The notes under the pieces: model-generated
What the model was told of the DNA's origin: nothing
Database searches by the model: none
Seen by the model: the letters and a program-made list of their open reading frames with translations, nothing else
Source: Eleginops maclovinus
Lineage: Eukaryota > Chordata > Actinopteri > Perciformes > Eleginopidae
Length of the DNA: 64,000 nt
Direction of reading: 5' to 3'
Assembly (NCBI RefSeq): GCF_036324505.1
Contig: NC_086356.1
Coordinates: 13,315,244-13,379,243 of the forward strand
Made by a program: the position numbers and the translations under genes
Part shown: positions 23,801 to 35,600 of the stretch, piece by piece
How positions within the stretch are numbered: position 1 is the stretch's first letter
Layout: each line of letters starts with the position of its first letter

Positions 23801-24886
23801 GAGGATTAGCTTCTTCCCAGATGTGAAAACAAAAGCTGATAAGCAGGCATCGCCCATCACCTAAGATTTGAGATACAATAAGGTATTAAGTCGATAGTAA
23901 ATCTATAATAGACTCATTATATATATTATTACCTTTATTATACAGACCTCTGTCTTGACGAAGATGGTGTGTACAGATGCTTCTTTGTCTTGTGAAGAAG
24001 GCAGAACGGAGTCTTCTAAGGGTTGTATATGTGCCCAGTGTCCCCTGACTGTGCCATCTCGTACCCCCGATAAATCCCTGATATCCATACACTCCCACAG
24101 GAACACTTGCCCCGTTATGGCTACCAGGAGCACACGCATCCCATCCCCTGACACCCGGAGTGAGAATCGTGTGGCATTGCCTGTGAAAAAATAAACACCA
24201 GGATTGAAAATTTACCATTTCATTAAGGTGTAATAAATGTAAGTAGGACACTCAACGATCAGCCTAAGTTAAAAGACTGAACATAATCTTAAGACCCCAC
24301 ATCAGTTACAATGGCAAATGTAAAATGATGCATCTCAGGTAATAGAACGCTCCCTCCCACATCTTCCAATAATGTCCCGGCATACCTTGACCAGCAGTTA
24401 TCATTTGAACTACTTCTGGGACTGCTGCAGCCGTCTTCAACAAGTCTTTATCCCTGTTCCACAGAAACAGCTCTCCTGAGACCAAAAGTCCACAAAGCCA
24501 CATACCTAAAAAAAAAAAAGGACTTGTTTTCTATTTTCACATTGGACAGGTGACATGGTTTTTGCCTTGAGTTCACATATCTGGCTCACCACTGTGGGAT
24601 GAAGCCATTGTCACCACGCTGTTGAGTAAAGGATGGAGTTTAGGAGTCCTCTTCTTGGTGCGACCAGACACCATGTTGATCTCACTGATCCGTTTGTCAT
24701 CCAACAGGAACACAGACTCCTTCTCCTGATGAATGACACGACTCAGGTTAATGTTCACAACAATGATAGCAAAGTTAGTCACTTTAACTGAAATGCTTTC
24801 CTCACCTTCCCAAGCCAACAGAAGCGCGGCCATGGTTTCTTTCGTTTGATGCTGGATGACAAAACAACCTCCAACTTCAGCTCCAT
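4989..24886 (-). CDS. cplane1: CPLANE1 (C5orf42/JBTS17), ciliogenesis and planar polarity effector, complete
   Basis: Fifty coding exons were assembled by hand from the minus strand; coordinates are in the three block entries. Lengths sum to 9549 nt, i.e. 3182 aa plus stop, against about 3200 aa in human, and every exon junction keeps phase. The start is the ATG at 24886 ([14 protein letters not shown]), matching the human N terminus; the end is ERMVAAEKV then TGA (4991-4989). Family knowledge: CPLANE1 is a subunit of the CPLANE complex with INTU, FUZ, WDPCP and RSG1 at the ciliary base. It recruits IFT-A proteins, and human mutations cause Joubert syndrome 17 and oral-facial-digital syndrome VI. 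All introns are GT-AG except the one after exon 33, which starts with GC. No premature stops or frameshifts were found, so the gene looks functional. Introns are short but carry a Tc1 transposon, a SINE and LINE fragments. Confidence 0.95.
8180..8500 (+). repeat. LINE/SINE-like 3' tail in cplane1 intron 38
   Basis: Plus-strand sequence ending with a form common at the 3' end of fish retroposons: GTAAAGCACCTTGAGTTGC, then a GTGCTATATAACTAAAG stretch and an ATT/TTA microsatellite tail at 8489-8500. It lies antisense to cplane1 in intron 38 (8121-8561). The left boundary and family are not determined. Confidence 0.55.
12000..12320 (+). repeat. Non-LTR retrotransposon-like 3' tail in cplane1 intron 25
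   Basis: AT-rich plus-strand sequence ending GTGCACATGATAATAAAATC followed by CCTTGAAATTT. This resembles the repeated 3' ends of fish LINE elements (a short CACATGACAATAAA-type motif followed by CTTGAA). Antisense to cplane1, intron 25 (11873-12382). The left edge is approximate and the family is not assigned. Confidence 0.45.
14070..14181 (+). repeat. Retroposon 3' tail with TTA microsatellite in cplane1 intron 23
   Basis: The sequence CTTGAAAAGCGCCTTTATAA followed by ATAAAATG and a (TAT)n tract at 14158-14181 is the ending seen on many fish SINEs/LINEs. It lies antisense to cplane1 between exons 23 and 24. Confidence 0.5.
14580..15013 (-). mobile_element. 5'-truncated LINE fragment (C-terminal ORF2 remnant plus 3'UTR) in cplane1 intron 22
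   Basis: On the minus strand, 15013-14882 reads as an open stretch [20 protein letters not shown]...FKLKKLFRN...GYKQDR followed by a stop. The WN-x(n)-LK-C-x(n)-FKK-LFRN arrangement is typical of the last residues of reverse transcriptase ORFs of L2/Rex/Jockey-like LINEs. About 300 bp of 3'UTR follows, ending in an A/T run at 14580-14595. The element is in the same orientation as cplane1. Its truncated 5' end is only about 27 bp downstream of the exon 22 donor (15040-15039). The family is inferred from sequence style only. Confidence 0.55.
15690..15960 (-). repeat. AT-rich retroposon-like 3' end in cplane1 intron 19
   Basis: Read on the minus strand, the stretch ends with AATAAAAAAGATGGAAATAA followed by an AAT microsatellite (15690-15708), which looks like the 3' end of a retroposon. 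No coding remnant was recognised. Left and right limits are approximate. Confidence 0.35.
17612..17942 (+). mobile_element. tRNA-derived SINE in cplane1 intron 15
   Basis: The head is tRNA-like: an A-box-like TGGCTCAGTCAGT at 17618-17630 and a B box GGTTCAAGTCC at 17662-17672. A body with CCCTTGAGCAAGGCACC and TGCTCCCCGGGCGCTGC follows, then GGGTTAAATGCAGAGGACAA, and an A/T-rich tail to about 17942. This A box/B box/body/tail order is that of fish tRNA-derived SINEs. It is not a functional tRNA: no convincing cloverleaf continues past the B box. It lies antisense to cplane1 in an enlarged intron (17102-18150). No target-site duplication was established. Confidence 0.75.
21880..22076 (+). repeat. 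Left inverted terminal repeat of the Tc1 element
   Basis: About 197 bp, ending AATAAGTATTTGGTC. It pairs with 23280-23478 in inverted orientation with scattered mismatches. The outer ends (CAGTGGGGCAAAAAAGTATT) match almost exactly. Confidence 0.9.
22244..23262 (+). pseudogene. Tc1 transposase, frameshifted near the C terminus
   Basis: The frame opens at the ATG at 22244 and runs 283 aa to a stop at 23095. It shows paired-like helix-turn-helix domains (residues about 1-110), then the DD34E catalytic core: D in IWSDETK, D in [11 protein letters not shown], and E in NPIENLW. Right after IENLW the frame is lost: relative to the usual family sequence about 4 nt are missing near 23090, giving an immediate TGA. 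The remaining roughly 55 codons continue in another frame to the original-type stop at about 23262. All three catalytic residues precede the break, but the conserved C-terminal end is lost, so the copy is probably inactive. It could still be mobilised by an intact relative because both terminal repeats persist. Confidence 0.88.
23280..23478 (-). repeat. Right inverted terminal repeat of the Tc1 element
   Basis: Starts GACCAAATACTTATTTTCC and ends with GCCCCACTG before TA. It is the inverted partner of 21880-22076. Confidence 0.9.
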
Positions 24887-25480
24887 GTTTTAAAGACAGC
24901 ATCAGGTATTCTTCTTGATTTAAGTCCTCAGAAAGGGGTTCTCGTGGTTACAGGATTTTCCTTGTCAAACAAGACGAAATAAACCTATTGGTTAGCTGAC
25001 ACGTACATTTGTATTTACTGCAATGTAATCATTCTGATTAGCCACTTTGCTAGTAAGAAACACCACTCCTAAATAAACAATATAATCGTTATACGTTTAC
25101 AGCAATAGGTGTCATGTACTGGCAATGTTTCAGTGTTAAAAGCTAATGTTGTCCGTTGTTTGAACCAACAAAAACATCACCACGGTCAACCGTACCGTTA
25201 ACTAGCATTAGCTACCTAGCTAAAAGTGTTTACTGCGCGAAGCATTGGTACCGATGAAAAGCCTTACCTGAGCATTTTAACTACATTAGCCATAGTTAAA
25301 TGTTTTAATGGTCACAATATTGCGTTGCAAATAATAATAGAACTATTTGAATACGTGTTATCCCGTAACTAATCATGAAATATTTCGAAACTCCCTCCGA
25401 TTCAGTAGCCAGAATTGTTTCCCATGATCCTCTTGGAGGAAGCTTCAACGCGTTGCCGTAGGAACGTAGATGTGCCCTCT
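24887..25480 (-). promoter_or_regulatory. cplane1: cplane1 promoter and predicted non-coding first exon
   Basis: On the minus strand a consensus splice donor (CTCAG|GTAAGG) lies at 25268/25267. An acceptor-like CCCCTTTCTGAG lies 30-60 bp before the ATG. Together they suggest a 5'UTR exon ending at 25268. Upstream, 25452-25465 holds an RFX X-box-like motif, GTTGCC-GT-AGGAAC, the classic element of ciliary gene promoters. The exon and start site are inferred from motifs only. Confidence 0.45.
25452..25465. promoter_or_regulatory. RFX X-box-like motif upstream of cplane1
   Basis: GTTGCC-(2 nt)-AGGAAC fits the X-box pattern GTNRCC-N(0-3)-RGYAAC with one mismatch (G for Y). It is 566 bp upstream of the cplane1 ATG and about 185 bp upstream of the predicted first-exon donor. 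RFX factors drive many ciliary genes, which fits the function of cplane1. Confidence 0.45.
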
Positions 25481-25721
25481 GTTAAAACTTCACAAAATCG
25501 AAATCAAGCAGTTACGCTGCTTAAAATCTACGTTTTCATTTCACTTGTTGCCTTTTTTTTAGCTGGAATTATTATTATTCTGTATGTTTATGTTTTTTTT
25601 GTGTGTTTAATGCCTAATGTCATGCTTCAGAAAACACTCAATAACGACACGAACACCTGGCAATGTGTAATGCACTGCACATTCACATACGCTTCAGAAT
25701 TGCTGCACAAGCATATCTTTT

Positions 25722-25737
25722 CCAGCAGAGGGCACTA
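25722..25737 (+). promoter_or_regulatory. CTCF-type motif, perfect core match
   Basis: CCAGCAGAGGGCACTA matches CCASYAGRKGGCRSYV at all 16 positions, plus orientation. It lies just beyond the cplane1 promoter, at the edge of the long non-coding interval before fam222a. Confidence 0.5.
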
Positions 25738-28339
25738 CTTCAACATGCATTACTGTAAGAGACCCAGCACAGTGTTATAGTAAAAGCCTGTTCTGACTAG
25801 AGCAGAGATCTGGCTGGTAGATAAACAGTGGCATAAGACGTTTTTTGTACTTTGCCTCTGACCTATTGCAGTTATCTCTCCACAAGGTCAATTTTGGTCC
25901 TCTTCACTATCAACATCCATTGGGCTCTGAGAACTCTCCAGCAATAAGCTCTCTTATTGGGCTTGTTAGAGAGAGTTATTAGGTTTGCCCTCCGGCCCTT
26001 GCTGGTATTTAATTACCCCTTCTCTCTCTCCTTTTCATCATGATGAAGATGACAGCAGCCATTGCGAATGGGTGAAAGAGGAGACTTCACCAGAACTTAA
26101 TTGGTTCATTTGACTGTGCCTGCCAGGCGCAGATGGAGCTCTTTATTACTGTCACTGCCAGGTACATTCTGGTCTGATGAGACCCGTCTTAAGAGGCAGA
26201 GCCTGACATCATAAGGACATGATGACATGGCCAGGACAGACTGATAATCAGGGTCAGAGTAATTCAAGAAACAAACACTTGAATCCCCTACAGACTGTGT
26301 GCATTGAGAATATCAACTTATTCATTCCTCTGTGACAAATATGTTTTGTTGTCTCAACATAGCAAAACTGCCATGCTGTTATTGTGATGCTAATGAGGTT
26401 ATTGTTGAATCTTGCGAGCTCCAGTCTTTCAATTGTATATCTTGGACCATTCCTCAATAAGGCTTTTTGTATACTGTAGGCTTGGTGGATTATTTATATG
26501 CTCACACATTTGCATGGTCACATTCCTCTTGCTAAGCCTATTGTTGAGATATTTAAGTCCCTATGCATGTGTTTATCTATATGAATATCTTGACTTTGGA
26601 CGTCATTCATTGTAAAACAGGCAGATATGGTTTAAGTGAGGAATTTCAGAGTTTTTTCTTATAAAGAACACCCATGAGGAGATAAAATTACTAGACAGAG
26701 GTAAAAAGCATATCCACACAAATCAATGTGTTAATGACTGACCATAACACACAAACACGTGAAAATTTGTAGTCTGTATTTACTCTTTTATTAATATTTG
26801 AATGGTTTCGCTCTCAACAAGACATATCTGTACAGTAAGGTGATCTTGGGGTAGGATTTCTTGATGATTGTCTTCAAAACTGAACAATTACAAAATGTGT
26901 ATTCTAGAGATTTTATCATGTGTTTGACCTCAAAGTATCAGAATGATGTTTTTAAATGCTCTTCAACAATATAATAACAGTAGGCTGCTTTTAATATATA
27001 TGAATTGTATAGCCATTACAACAATATGTGATCAACTAGGGAAGCATGATCCATCAACGTCTTCAGTGTTCAATGTAGGGACATTAGTTGGCATGGGAAC
27101 CCCATTTGCTATCTGCAGGCCTCGTTCATACAGAGAGATGACACCCAGGAAGCTGTAAGGAAACAATTCAATATTATATCTCACAGCAACAGTGGGTCTG
27201 CTGCGAGTCTCTTGGAGTGCACTGCATGGTTTGATGGGTTGGTTTTTTATGGACTGTTGGTTTCTATCATGTTGTGAAGATGTATTCGTGTACAGATTGG
27301 TGCTGATGCAGCATTGTGTGTTGAATATTGACACATTGGTTTTCAAAGTTTTCAAAATTCAGCCTTTGAGGATGAAATATGCAGGTAATTAAACTTGTTT
27401 GCTTTCCTGTTGAGATCTGATCTTTTCTTCTAGTTTTTAACAAGAAAGCACATATGTATATTTTCTTAGACATCTCACTATTCCTGCAGGAGTGAGTTAA
27501 TCTATGATCAGACACACATTAGGGTAATTCAGTCTTTTTAACTGCTGAGATTTTGGGTTAAGCTAGTCAATTTTCTGTGAGGCCCTAGTCCTGAAATAAT
27601 AATTTGCGTTAAGGGTTTCCTCAGTTAAGTATTTAGGATGAACAAGCTTCTGTAGAAAACACAACGAGTTACAGTATCATCCATTTCCTTTGTTGACTGG
27701 TAGAGTGAGATGCTGATTCATGCTTTAGTGATTTATCAGGCTGCAGTGTGTTGTGTCGCTCACTTGGATTGCATAATAAAGTGTAGCTTTGTGTCTGACA
27801 TTCTGGGGTCAAAAGTAGTTAAGTACACTGGAAGTAAACATGTTGTGCTTCATTACACTACTACTTTAATAAATTTCAAATGGATGTTTTGTACACTTTT
27901 CTCCACCCATGTATATTCATTCAGGAACTTAGTTTAGCGTGGAGAGTTTCTAAACAGTAGGTCTATATACACATTCTAAAGATCGACATTAAGATATAAA
28001 TGTTTGTTTGAATGTAGGTTACTTTTATTTGTATTTGGTTGATGACACTTTTTAATTTTGAATGGAGGATATTTTCTTGTTAATTGGGGTATAAAAGCTC
28101 CTAATCCAGTTCAAGTCTTACTATCCCTATAGGTGATGCAGATCTTTCTCCCAGCTGTACTCTACTCCTGCACACCTAAACCAATTGAGAGTGAATTAAG
28201 CACTCCTGATGAGCTGAGCTGTAGAAACAATCACTGAACAAAGCAGATGCATGGCTTCCTTAATCGATCAGACGTGCAGGACAAGTTACACCAAAAAAAC
28301 TTGCATTTGTTTTGGGTTAATAAAGCAGATGTTCTTCTC

Positions 28340-28780
28340 CTTTAAATGTTTCCGCGAAACAGCAACGTGCTTACTTTGACCGGTCTGGCATCACGACAGT
28401 GGGCCGCCTTCTCTCTCACACGATTGGCCGAGCCGTGGGAATATTCAAATCCAGGCCTGATTGATTGGCCCAGAGCCGGTTTCCACAGTGCAGGGGACTC
28501 ATTTCCATTCCGACATCACTCTCTCTGTGGCACACACAGCTTGATCGCCTGCCGAGATGAGATACAGGCAGCTGCACGGAAAACCCAATCGATGAAATTA
28601 TATTCTACAAGACTGTTGAATATGTGGAGGAAGTACAATTAATGGAGCCAGCGTCCTCAATGGATATATCTCTGGAGGTTTCGCGAAATCAGTGGCGAGA
28701 TATCTTTTCCAGGGGAAATACGCCTTCGGAGCAGGAGAACAACCAATCAGCCGTGGCGAACCAAAGATAAACAAGCCTTA
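28340..28780. promoter_or_regulatory. Candidate regulatory block with PBX-HOX and CCAAT motifs
   Basis: A GC-richer block holding TGATTGAT (28458-28465, PBX/HOX-type site), which overlaps an ATTGG inverted CCAAT box, and a further CCAAT motif (AACCAATCAGCC, about 28740-28751). It could be an enhancer or the fam222a promoter/first exon. Motif inference only. Confidence 0.25.
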
Positions 28781-29529
28781 TGATAAGACCAAACTCTGTA
28801 AGATATTGATTATGTTATTATTTCCATTTTTAATGTTGAGGAACACTCTTTGGAGCTAATTGAAAATGTTTGTCAGTACAGAAAATGTTGTGTTGTAGTA
28901 GCTGAATTGGTATTTAGTGGTAGCTGTGTAACTATAATAACAGACAAATGTTAATGGTTTATAAGAGATGCTTTAATGCATGATGTCAGGATTCGTCCTG
29001 CATTGATTTTGAGTCGACAGCGCTGAAGTGGTGAAAGATGCCGAGTGCGCACTAATGGATAGGAGCGTCTCGCCCTCACTATATATCAGTGTCCTGCTAT
29101 GTGTATTTATGTGGGCCGAGTCCAACTATGATGTCTGTTATTTATATTCACTATATAAACCAATGTATCTAATGGCAGAAAATCCCTAAATCGTATTTAA
29201 CAGTTTAATGTAGGAAATAGCAGGCATAGTGGTTATTATAATATCAGATACATATTTGCGTAACACAAATATGTAGTTTTCTAAATGTTTTTTTTTTCTT
29301 TCTTCGAAAGTGTTGTGTTTTGAGCTAATTCTAAGTCTAGTCTAGCCTTTTAATCCTCAAATGACATCTGTGTTGGGATGAAGGCTTTACCCACAGTGAA
29401 AGGCGCTTTATATGTCAGCAGCATCTCAGTGGATACGGGAAGGGATGTGCTTTGAAGTATATTATTGGTCAGTCAGGGCTGTCTCTGAAGGTTTCCATTT
29501 CTATTGTCTAGAAGCCGGAGGTGGGATCA

Positions 29530-29610
29530 TCACACCTCACTGCACCGGTGGCAGCCGAGGTTGAAGGTTAGCCGCAGCAGAGGGGCCTATAGATTATTGG
29601 CCAGGTGTGA
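29530..29610. promoter_or_regulatory. Paired inverted T-box half-sites
   Basis: TCACACCT at 29530-29537 and AGGTGTGA at 29603-29610 are two perfect, oppositely oriented T-box half-sites inside a GC-rich block. Candidate enhancer; no functional evidence. Confidence 0.3.
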
Positions 29611-32600
29611 AATTCTACCCCGCATGGTTTTCCTGCTTGTGCCAGATCCTTTATTACCCAGAGAGATGGGATGTCACAGCTTCCCACCAGAGGCAGGGAA
29701 GGAAAGCCTGCAATTTGGTGTTTTATTGTCCCTCTCTTTTTTTTGTCAAAAACTGAACTCCACCTCCTCCCTGTTTATATGGAGATGTCTGATCAGGATA
29801 GGCTTATCTTTCTTTTGTATTACCTGTAAACCTATTCATTGTGGTATTGTAGAATTTGATTTACCACATTGTCATATTACAATTTTTAGTGCGTTATCCC
29901 CCTTGCATCATAATGTATAGTGGCTTTATTCTCTATAAGATTTACCCTTTTCATTTTTACATGCTAGTGAATGTTTATCGCTGCATGTTTCTCATGTCAT
30001 ATAATCTAGACCAATATTTTTTTCCAATATAAACTGTTATAGGTAGCTAGTATAAATCTGACATTCATAATTTGGTTGTTTGTGCTGTGCCTGGGACTGG
30101 AGTCGTTTGGGAGGCTTGTAAATTGCGTCGTGTTATGAGCCGTCCATGTACAGGTATCCCATGGGGGTTTCCCTCTGATCTCGCATCACACCCCAGCAGT
30201 AATTCCAATTCCGTGAAGGGAAGGGATTTGTCATTTGGCTGCCTGCTTCCCTTTGCCTTCTCAGAAGCAAAGCTGAGCTGTGATTTATTGTGAAGTTTCC
30301 TCAGGCTCGCTCAATCTCCATGCCTACCGAATTACTGAATGGAGGAAACGGCTCACCACTAGAATGACCTTTTCTTGGATGACTATTACACAGGCCAGTA
30401 CAAGGACTGATTAAGGTCATGCGTTTTTCTGCCATGTCATCCATAGCTTTAGATTTAAAGATGGTTAAGTGGGTTTATGCTATGGTTAGAAGATTGGATG
30501 ATATCATCATTCAAAATGACTAAATATAAACCCAACCTCTATAGATTTTATATAGGCCAATGGTTTGGTCGATTATAGCAGTTTTGCCCGTTCACCCTTT
30601 GTAATCACCTTTTTATCTGCTAAGAGATGCCATGTGTAATTACCGGCAGGCTGCCATCTTTTGAAATCTGTCTAATTGGTCTTTTCTTTCTAATAGGATA
30701 AAGGGGGAGTTAGATGGGGGTTAAGGGTGGAAGGTTAAGGACTGCGCCTCTAGGGTCATCGGGGAGGGGACATGACCGCAAAAGTTATTTGAGCTCCAGT
30801 CACTTTTATTTTGTCTCCATGATGGTGCTCAGTAATAACTTTAAATTAATGATTAAGACTGCCAAATTGCAATTGACGCATCATCATTTGCCCCAAATAG
30901 AAAGGCTTTGAAATCATGACATTTTTCGTTGGTCCAGAGATCAAAGACCCCTTTTTTTTTCCTAGAACATTTTGATGTTTCTGCGATACATGGTAGGGAG
31001 CTTATCATTAAGTTATCTCCCACATTAGAGCGGTACAGTTTCTAATGAGTTTCATGTTTGCTCGAAAATTTTAATGATTTGAAGGAAGCAGTGACCCTAA
31101 AGTAAAGTAAACAGCCAGAGGACAGGGCCTGGGGAAAGGGGGTTGGGAGGATTGAAGGTTTCATTAAGTAATTGCTTCTTTCATTATTGTATTCTTCTAT
31201 GGTTTTAACAATAGTTGATGAGAATGGATGACTTAAAAAGTGTGTAATACCTACCTGAGTTATAGAAAGATGTCATAACATTTTAATCAGTTTGATTCTT
31301 TTGAAAAATAACTTATCTTTCCAAAAAAACCCACCAGCCCACCCTTTTACCATCTGTTATCTTTGAAGTCAAGGTTTTCTAAAGGCTGGACAGCATACCC
31401 ACGGCTCTTTGACAGTGTGTCTCCGTGTGCATATGATAAGATAAGGCTCTGTTTACCCTCTAATGCTACCTTGGCATTGGCCAGACTTTACCCCATGCCG
31501 TGTGTTTCTTTTACCTTGGCTCTGCCTGCGGGCAAGGGCAGATGTGGGTCAGTCCAAAGCTTTCTACTCCCTACCCAGACTGTACATCAAGATAAGACTA
31601 ATTGTGCAACTTTATATAAATGGCTAAATTTGTTGTCAGCATCTCTATACATGTAGTCGAGCTGGGGATTTTATGAGGCTTTTTTGTTGGTGCACATTTG
31701 TATGGCCATATATTAACTCCAAAGTAAATGATTAATTGTTTTTCCAAACTACAAACCTTAAATACTTCATGTCGTGGCTGCTGCTGCTGCTGAAGTTAAT
31801 GATGCAAGCTCTGATCCCAGCAAGTTGAACCGTCTTTTTTTTATCCATTTGTTGCTGGTGTGTTATTTGTGTTACTGTTGTATAGAAAGATGGTCACAAG
31901 CCTTGTGACTGTAGGTTTGCCAAATAAAAAAACAAGTCTTCATATCTCCTTTGCTGTTACACATTCAAACTGAGTAACATGCTAGTATGTTGTTTGATTT
32001 CCAAATCATTTTAGCTAGGGTAAAGTAGGCCAGTTCATAATGGTCCACATGAAAATATTAGTTGTAAGTAAATGCTGCTTGGTGTAGAACTCATAGTCTG
32101 TTAAAAAAAATGGAAATTGTCAAAGGAAAAATTCAAACACATTGAAAAATTACATGTTTTCTTACATAAATGTGCAATTTTATTATAGTTTTAGAACAAT
32201 GTTGTAGAAGTTAATAGTGAAGGACAAAACTAGTTGCATATTTTAACAAGTTTCATTTCTATTAGCGTTAGACTTTGCCCAACTATGTGGGTGCTTTGCA
32301 GGAGGGAGAAAATGTGTGTCAGAAAGGTGAAGGACTTTTAAAGATTGTCAGTGTTTGTTAGTCTGTTTGTGCAGCATTTTCAGACCAGAATGCATTTAGC
32401 TTCCTTATAACAGAACTGTCTTGTGATGGATATATGATTTTATTCATGGGAGACACTGTAATGGTAATGTTGTTTTTCCCAGACACCCAGCCATTTAAAT
32501 GTATGATTTACGCCCAACAGAATGCTCTGGACATCTGTCTGAATATTGCCAGGCGATTGTATTTGCATACATTTTGTGCTTGCGCGTGGATTGTATAAGA

Positions 32601-35600
32601 AATGCTTTTTAACACTGTTGTTATACCATTTAGCTAATCTCAATGGAAATGAGGCTCATTGTTATCAGCTGCAGGCCTCGAGTGTTCTTGCAGCGTAGAG
32701 CAGAGGGGCTCCGGCTTGTTTGGTTATCCTGTATGTGAACCTTTGTGTCATTTTTTTCTCTTTCTCTCCAGAGAAGGAGAAGAGAGAAATCTGGGTCTCT
32801 CTTATACACTGCTCTGATACCAATTATGCAAACTATTATAGAATTTAACCAGGCCAGCTCTTATCGACTAATCCAGAAGTAATAGATTCTATTAAAAATG
32901 TATGAGGGGTTTGGGGGGATCAGTGTGTGCATGTGTGTGTGTGTGTATAGAGATGAATCAGGCAGCTGCTGCAGCACTGCTGTCTAATTCTGTCTGTATG
33001 TCAGAATACTTGTCTGGTCTTCATTACTAAGACAGGCTCCTGTAGTGCCATACCTTAAAGACAGCATAAAAGCCATGGGTAATATACAATTAATCATACA
33101 GCAAATGGATTGTTTTTTATGGGCCGTTTCATGCTCATTCAAAGAGAGACAATGCTTTTTATCTTATTTAATGACCAATTGCTCTTTGTTAATCATTTAT
33201 TTCCTCCTAAATTAACCGTCCTTTTTCTGCCTTTGTGCTCTTTCCCTTTAGCTTTTCTGCACTTTCTGACTGGAAGGAAGGGAAAACCATTAGCATAGCA
33301 CTCACATGTTAATCCACCCAGAGAGTGAAAACGGTGCTTGTCTTAGACCTTTTTCATTATCATCTAATTATTAACTGAGGATTCTAAGAACTGCTAAGAG
33401 GAGCTGTGATGGTAGGGAAGGGTGTGTGTGTGTGAATGTGGCATGGCGAGGGTGTGTGTAGAGCCAGTGTGTATCTTTATTCTGCATGATTCATGTTTGT
33501 TTAGAGGGAGCCTCCCTGTTTGCAATTTTCGTCTATCTTCACTCTGACCCTTGATGCTGTGCTAAACAATAAAAGGCTCAAGAAGGTCAGACAGATGTTT
33601 CTGGGCGATTCTTCACTTGCTTTGACTTTATATTTGAATGCTGCTTCTTTGTATAGTGAAACTGTGAAAACTGGAGTTCTTCCTATTAAAGCCACACTAT
33701 AAATGGTGCTACTATGATAATTCATCAATAGAGTTCTCACGATAACTAGCTGACAGATATCATTAAAATTCAGTTAACATTTAAGGCATGAGCTCTCTGC
33801 CTCCTTAACCGAAGCAGCCATTATAAAGTCCCTCCATCACTGCCCTCACGGCTTTTCAACGGCTCTAACAGCATTTCCTCTCCTGATCCTAAGACAGACG
33901 ACACATCGAAAAAAATAAATCTGGCATTTTGCATCCCGTCATTGACCAGGGAAGAGGCTTAAAAAACACATTTGTCTGGCATGGCATCCTTAGGGGACAG
34001 TTAGATAGACTGAAAAGCACAAGGTTTATCTCCTTGGCAGGCCCTCAGTGGACATCACCATGCTGCTTATCAGCTGCAGGGATGTCGCCTGAGAGTGGGG
34101 AAGATTTTTCGTCTCCAACTTTGGTGCTCTTTCTCTTCTTATTCATGCTAGAGAAGTCCTTGACTATGTAACACAAGTGCCAAAGTGAAGACTTTGAAAG
34201 GACATATGAGAAGTGATGTCTTGCACAAAGGCAGTTAAATGCTAAATGGATAGCTAATTGTAGAAAAACTGGCATGGCGAGAGTAACGCTGACCATTATG
34301 TTAATAAAAAAAGATTATTGACTTCATTTGTGAAGGTTGAGTTTAACTATGCTGCCATTGTAAAGATAGCTGACTTTGCAGTTGCCGTGTACCTAATTTC
34401 TTTATTATTGCAGCCATTCATTATTGTGACATATCCTGATATGACATTGTAAGAAAGTGCAAGACATAAAACTTTTCTGTTGAGCAGAACATTAAATGAA
34501 TGGCTGGAGAACTGAATGCTTCATAACTTAACTCAGATAATATCATGCATTCTGGGACCACTTTGATCTCCTATCTCTCTTCCTGGGTAATTCTGCTCAG
34601 GAGTCGAGAGGCAATTTCAAGCTTAAAGTTTTTCATAAAATCTTTTAAATTTAAAATTTAGATAGCAGGATGAAAGAAACCATCATTACTTGCACTTTAT
34701 GCATAATTTCGAGCTCCCTTTTCGGCTTTCAGTGGAAGTTTTTTTTTCTTTAAGCCACTGCCGGCTTCCCTTGAATTATAATGCCCACCTTGATGTATTT
34801 TATTCCAGCTGCAAATTATGGGAGTAATGGATGGTGTTCCAATTCACGTCTCATATTCTGCTGGTGAAGGGATTTCCCTGGAGAAACCTTTCCTCCCCTG
34901 TGTTTTTTCTGCGTTTTCAGCACCTCCCTCTTGACAATTGTGTGGTAATGGAAGGGTTGTTGTGAAATTGCCATTATTTTCTAAATGGAATCTGACCATG
35001 CTGAGGCTTTTAGCTCTTCAGATGTGTGTGCTCAGATGAGACAGGTTGCACTGAGCGGTTTGAAGTGGGCTTGTCACCAAGGGACAGATGTTGAGCGGAG
35101 GAGGGGAGCGGGTACATGAGAGAGGGAAGAGTGAGGGAATCTTTTTTTGTGTTGGCACCTGAGTGAAATGAAAGCCACTCCGTCTCTTCTTCCTTTTGAG
35201 TAGAGGGTAATCATGTTTCTGCAGCTCGTCACTGAACACTCTGTTCTGTGGTTGACTTGCTTTAGCTGCCCTCTGGACCCTGAGGGAAAAATGAAAGCAA
35301 AAATCCAAAAGAACCTTAAAAACTGAACAAGAAAAAAGGCAATCTGACAGCCGCATCCTGCAGGCTTATATTAACATTGTGAGAGACTAATGCATTGTGA
35401 TTGAAAGGCTGTTCCTTTCCATCGGTAATCATTGAACTTATTAAATATTTAGAACCCACAATTGGGTAGTTTTTAAGTTGCATATATTGCAGTTGTCTGT
35501 CTGTAAGATACCTGAATCATATACATACATTACAGTAGCCCCAGGGAGTTTGGATTTTTCAGAGCTTGCATTCAGATTTGGTGACTGTGATTTAATCAAA

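Larger units (their letters stand above)
20499..24886 (-). other. cplane1: cplane1 coding exons 1-10 (N-terminal beta-propeller region)
   Basis: Exons, high to low: 24886-24806, 24725-24590, 24505-24386, 24180-23948, 23860-23757, 23678-23522, 21820-21717, 21407-21225, 21029-20780, 20681-20499. They encode residues 1-517. WD40-like strands are visible as [44 protein letters not shown] and [20 protein letters not shown]. They line up with the conserved N-terminal half of human CPLANE1. The unusually long intron after exon 6 (21821-23521) is explained by the Tc1 insertion it contains. Confidence 0.93.

Noticed and set aside
25415..25780. Open frame of 121 codons with a hydrophobic stretch
   Set aside because: It spans the cplane1 promoter and the CTCF motif. 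The hydrophobic stretch comes from a T-rich tract; no homology is recognised.
28346..28642. Open frame of 98 codons starting MFPRNSN
   Set aside because: No recognisable domain, no splice context and normal non-coding composition. The block is more plausible as regulatory sequence.
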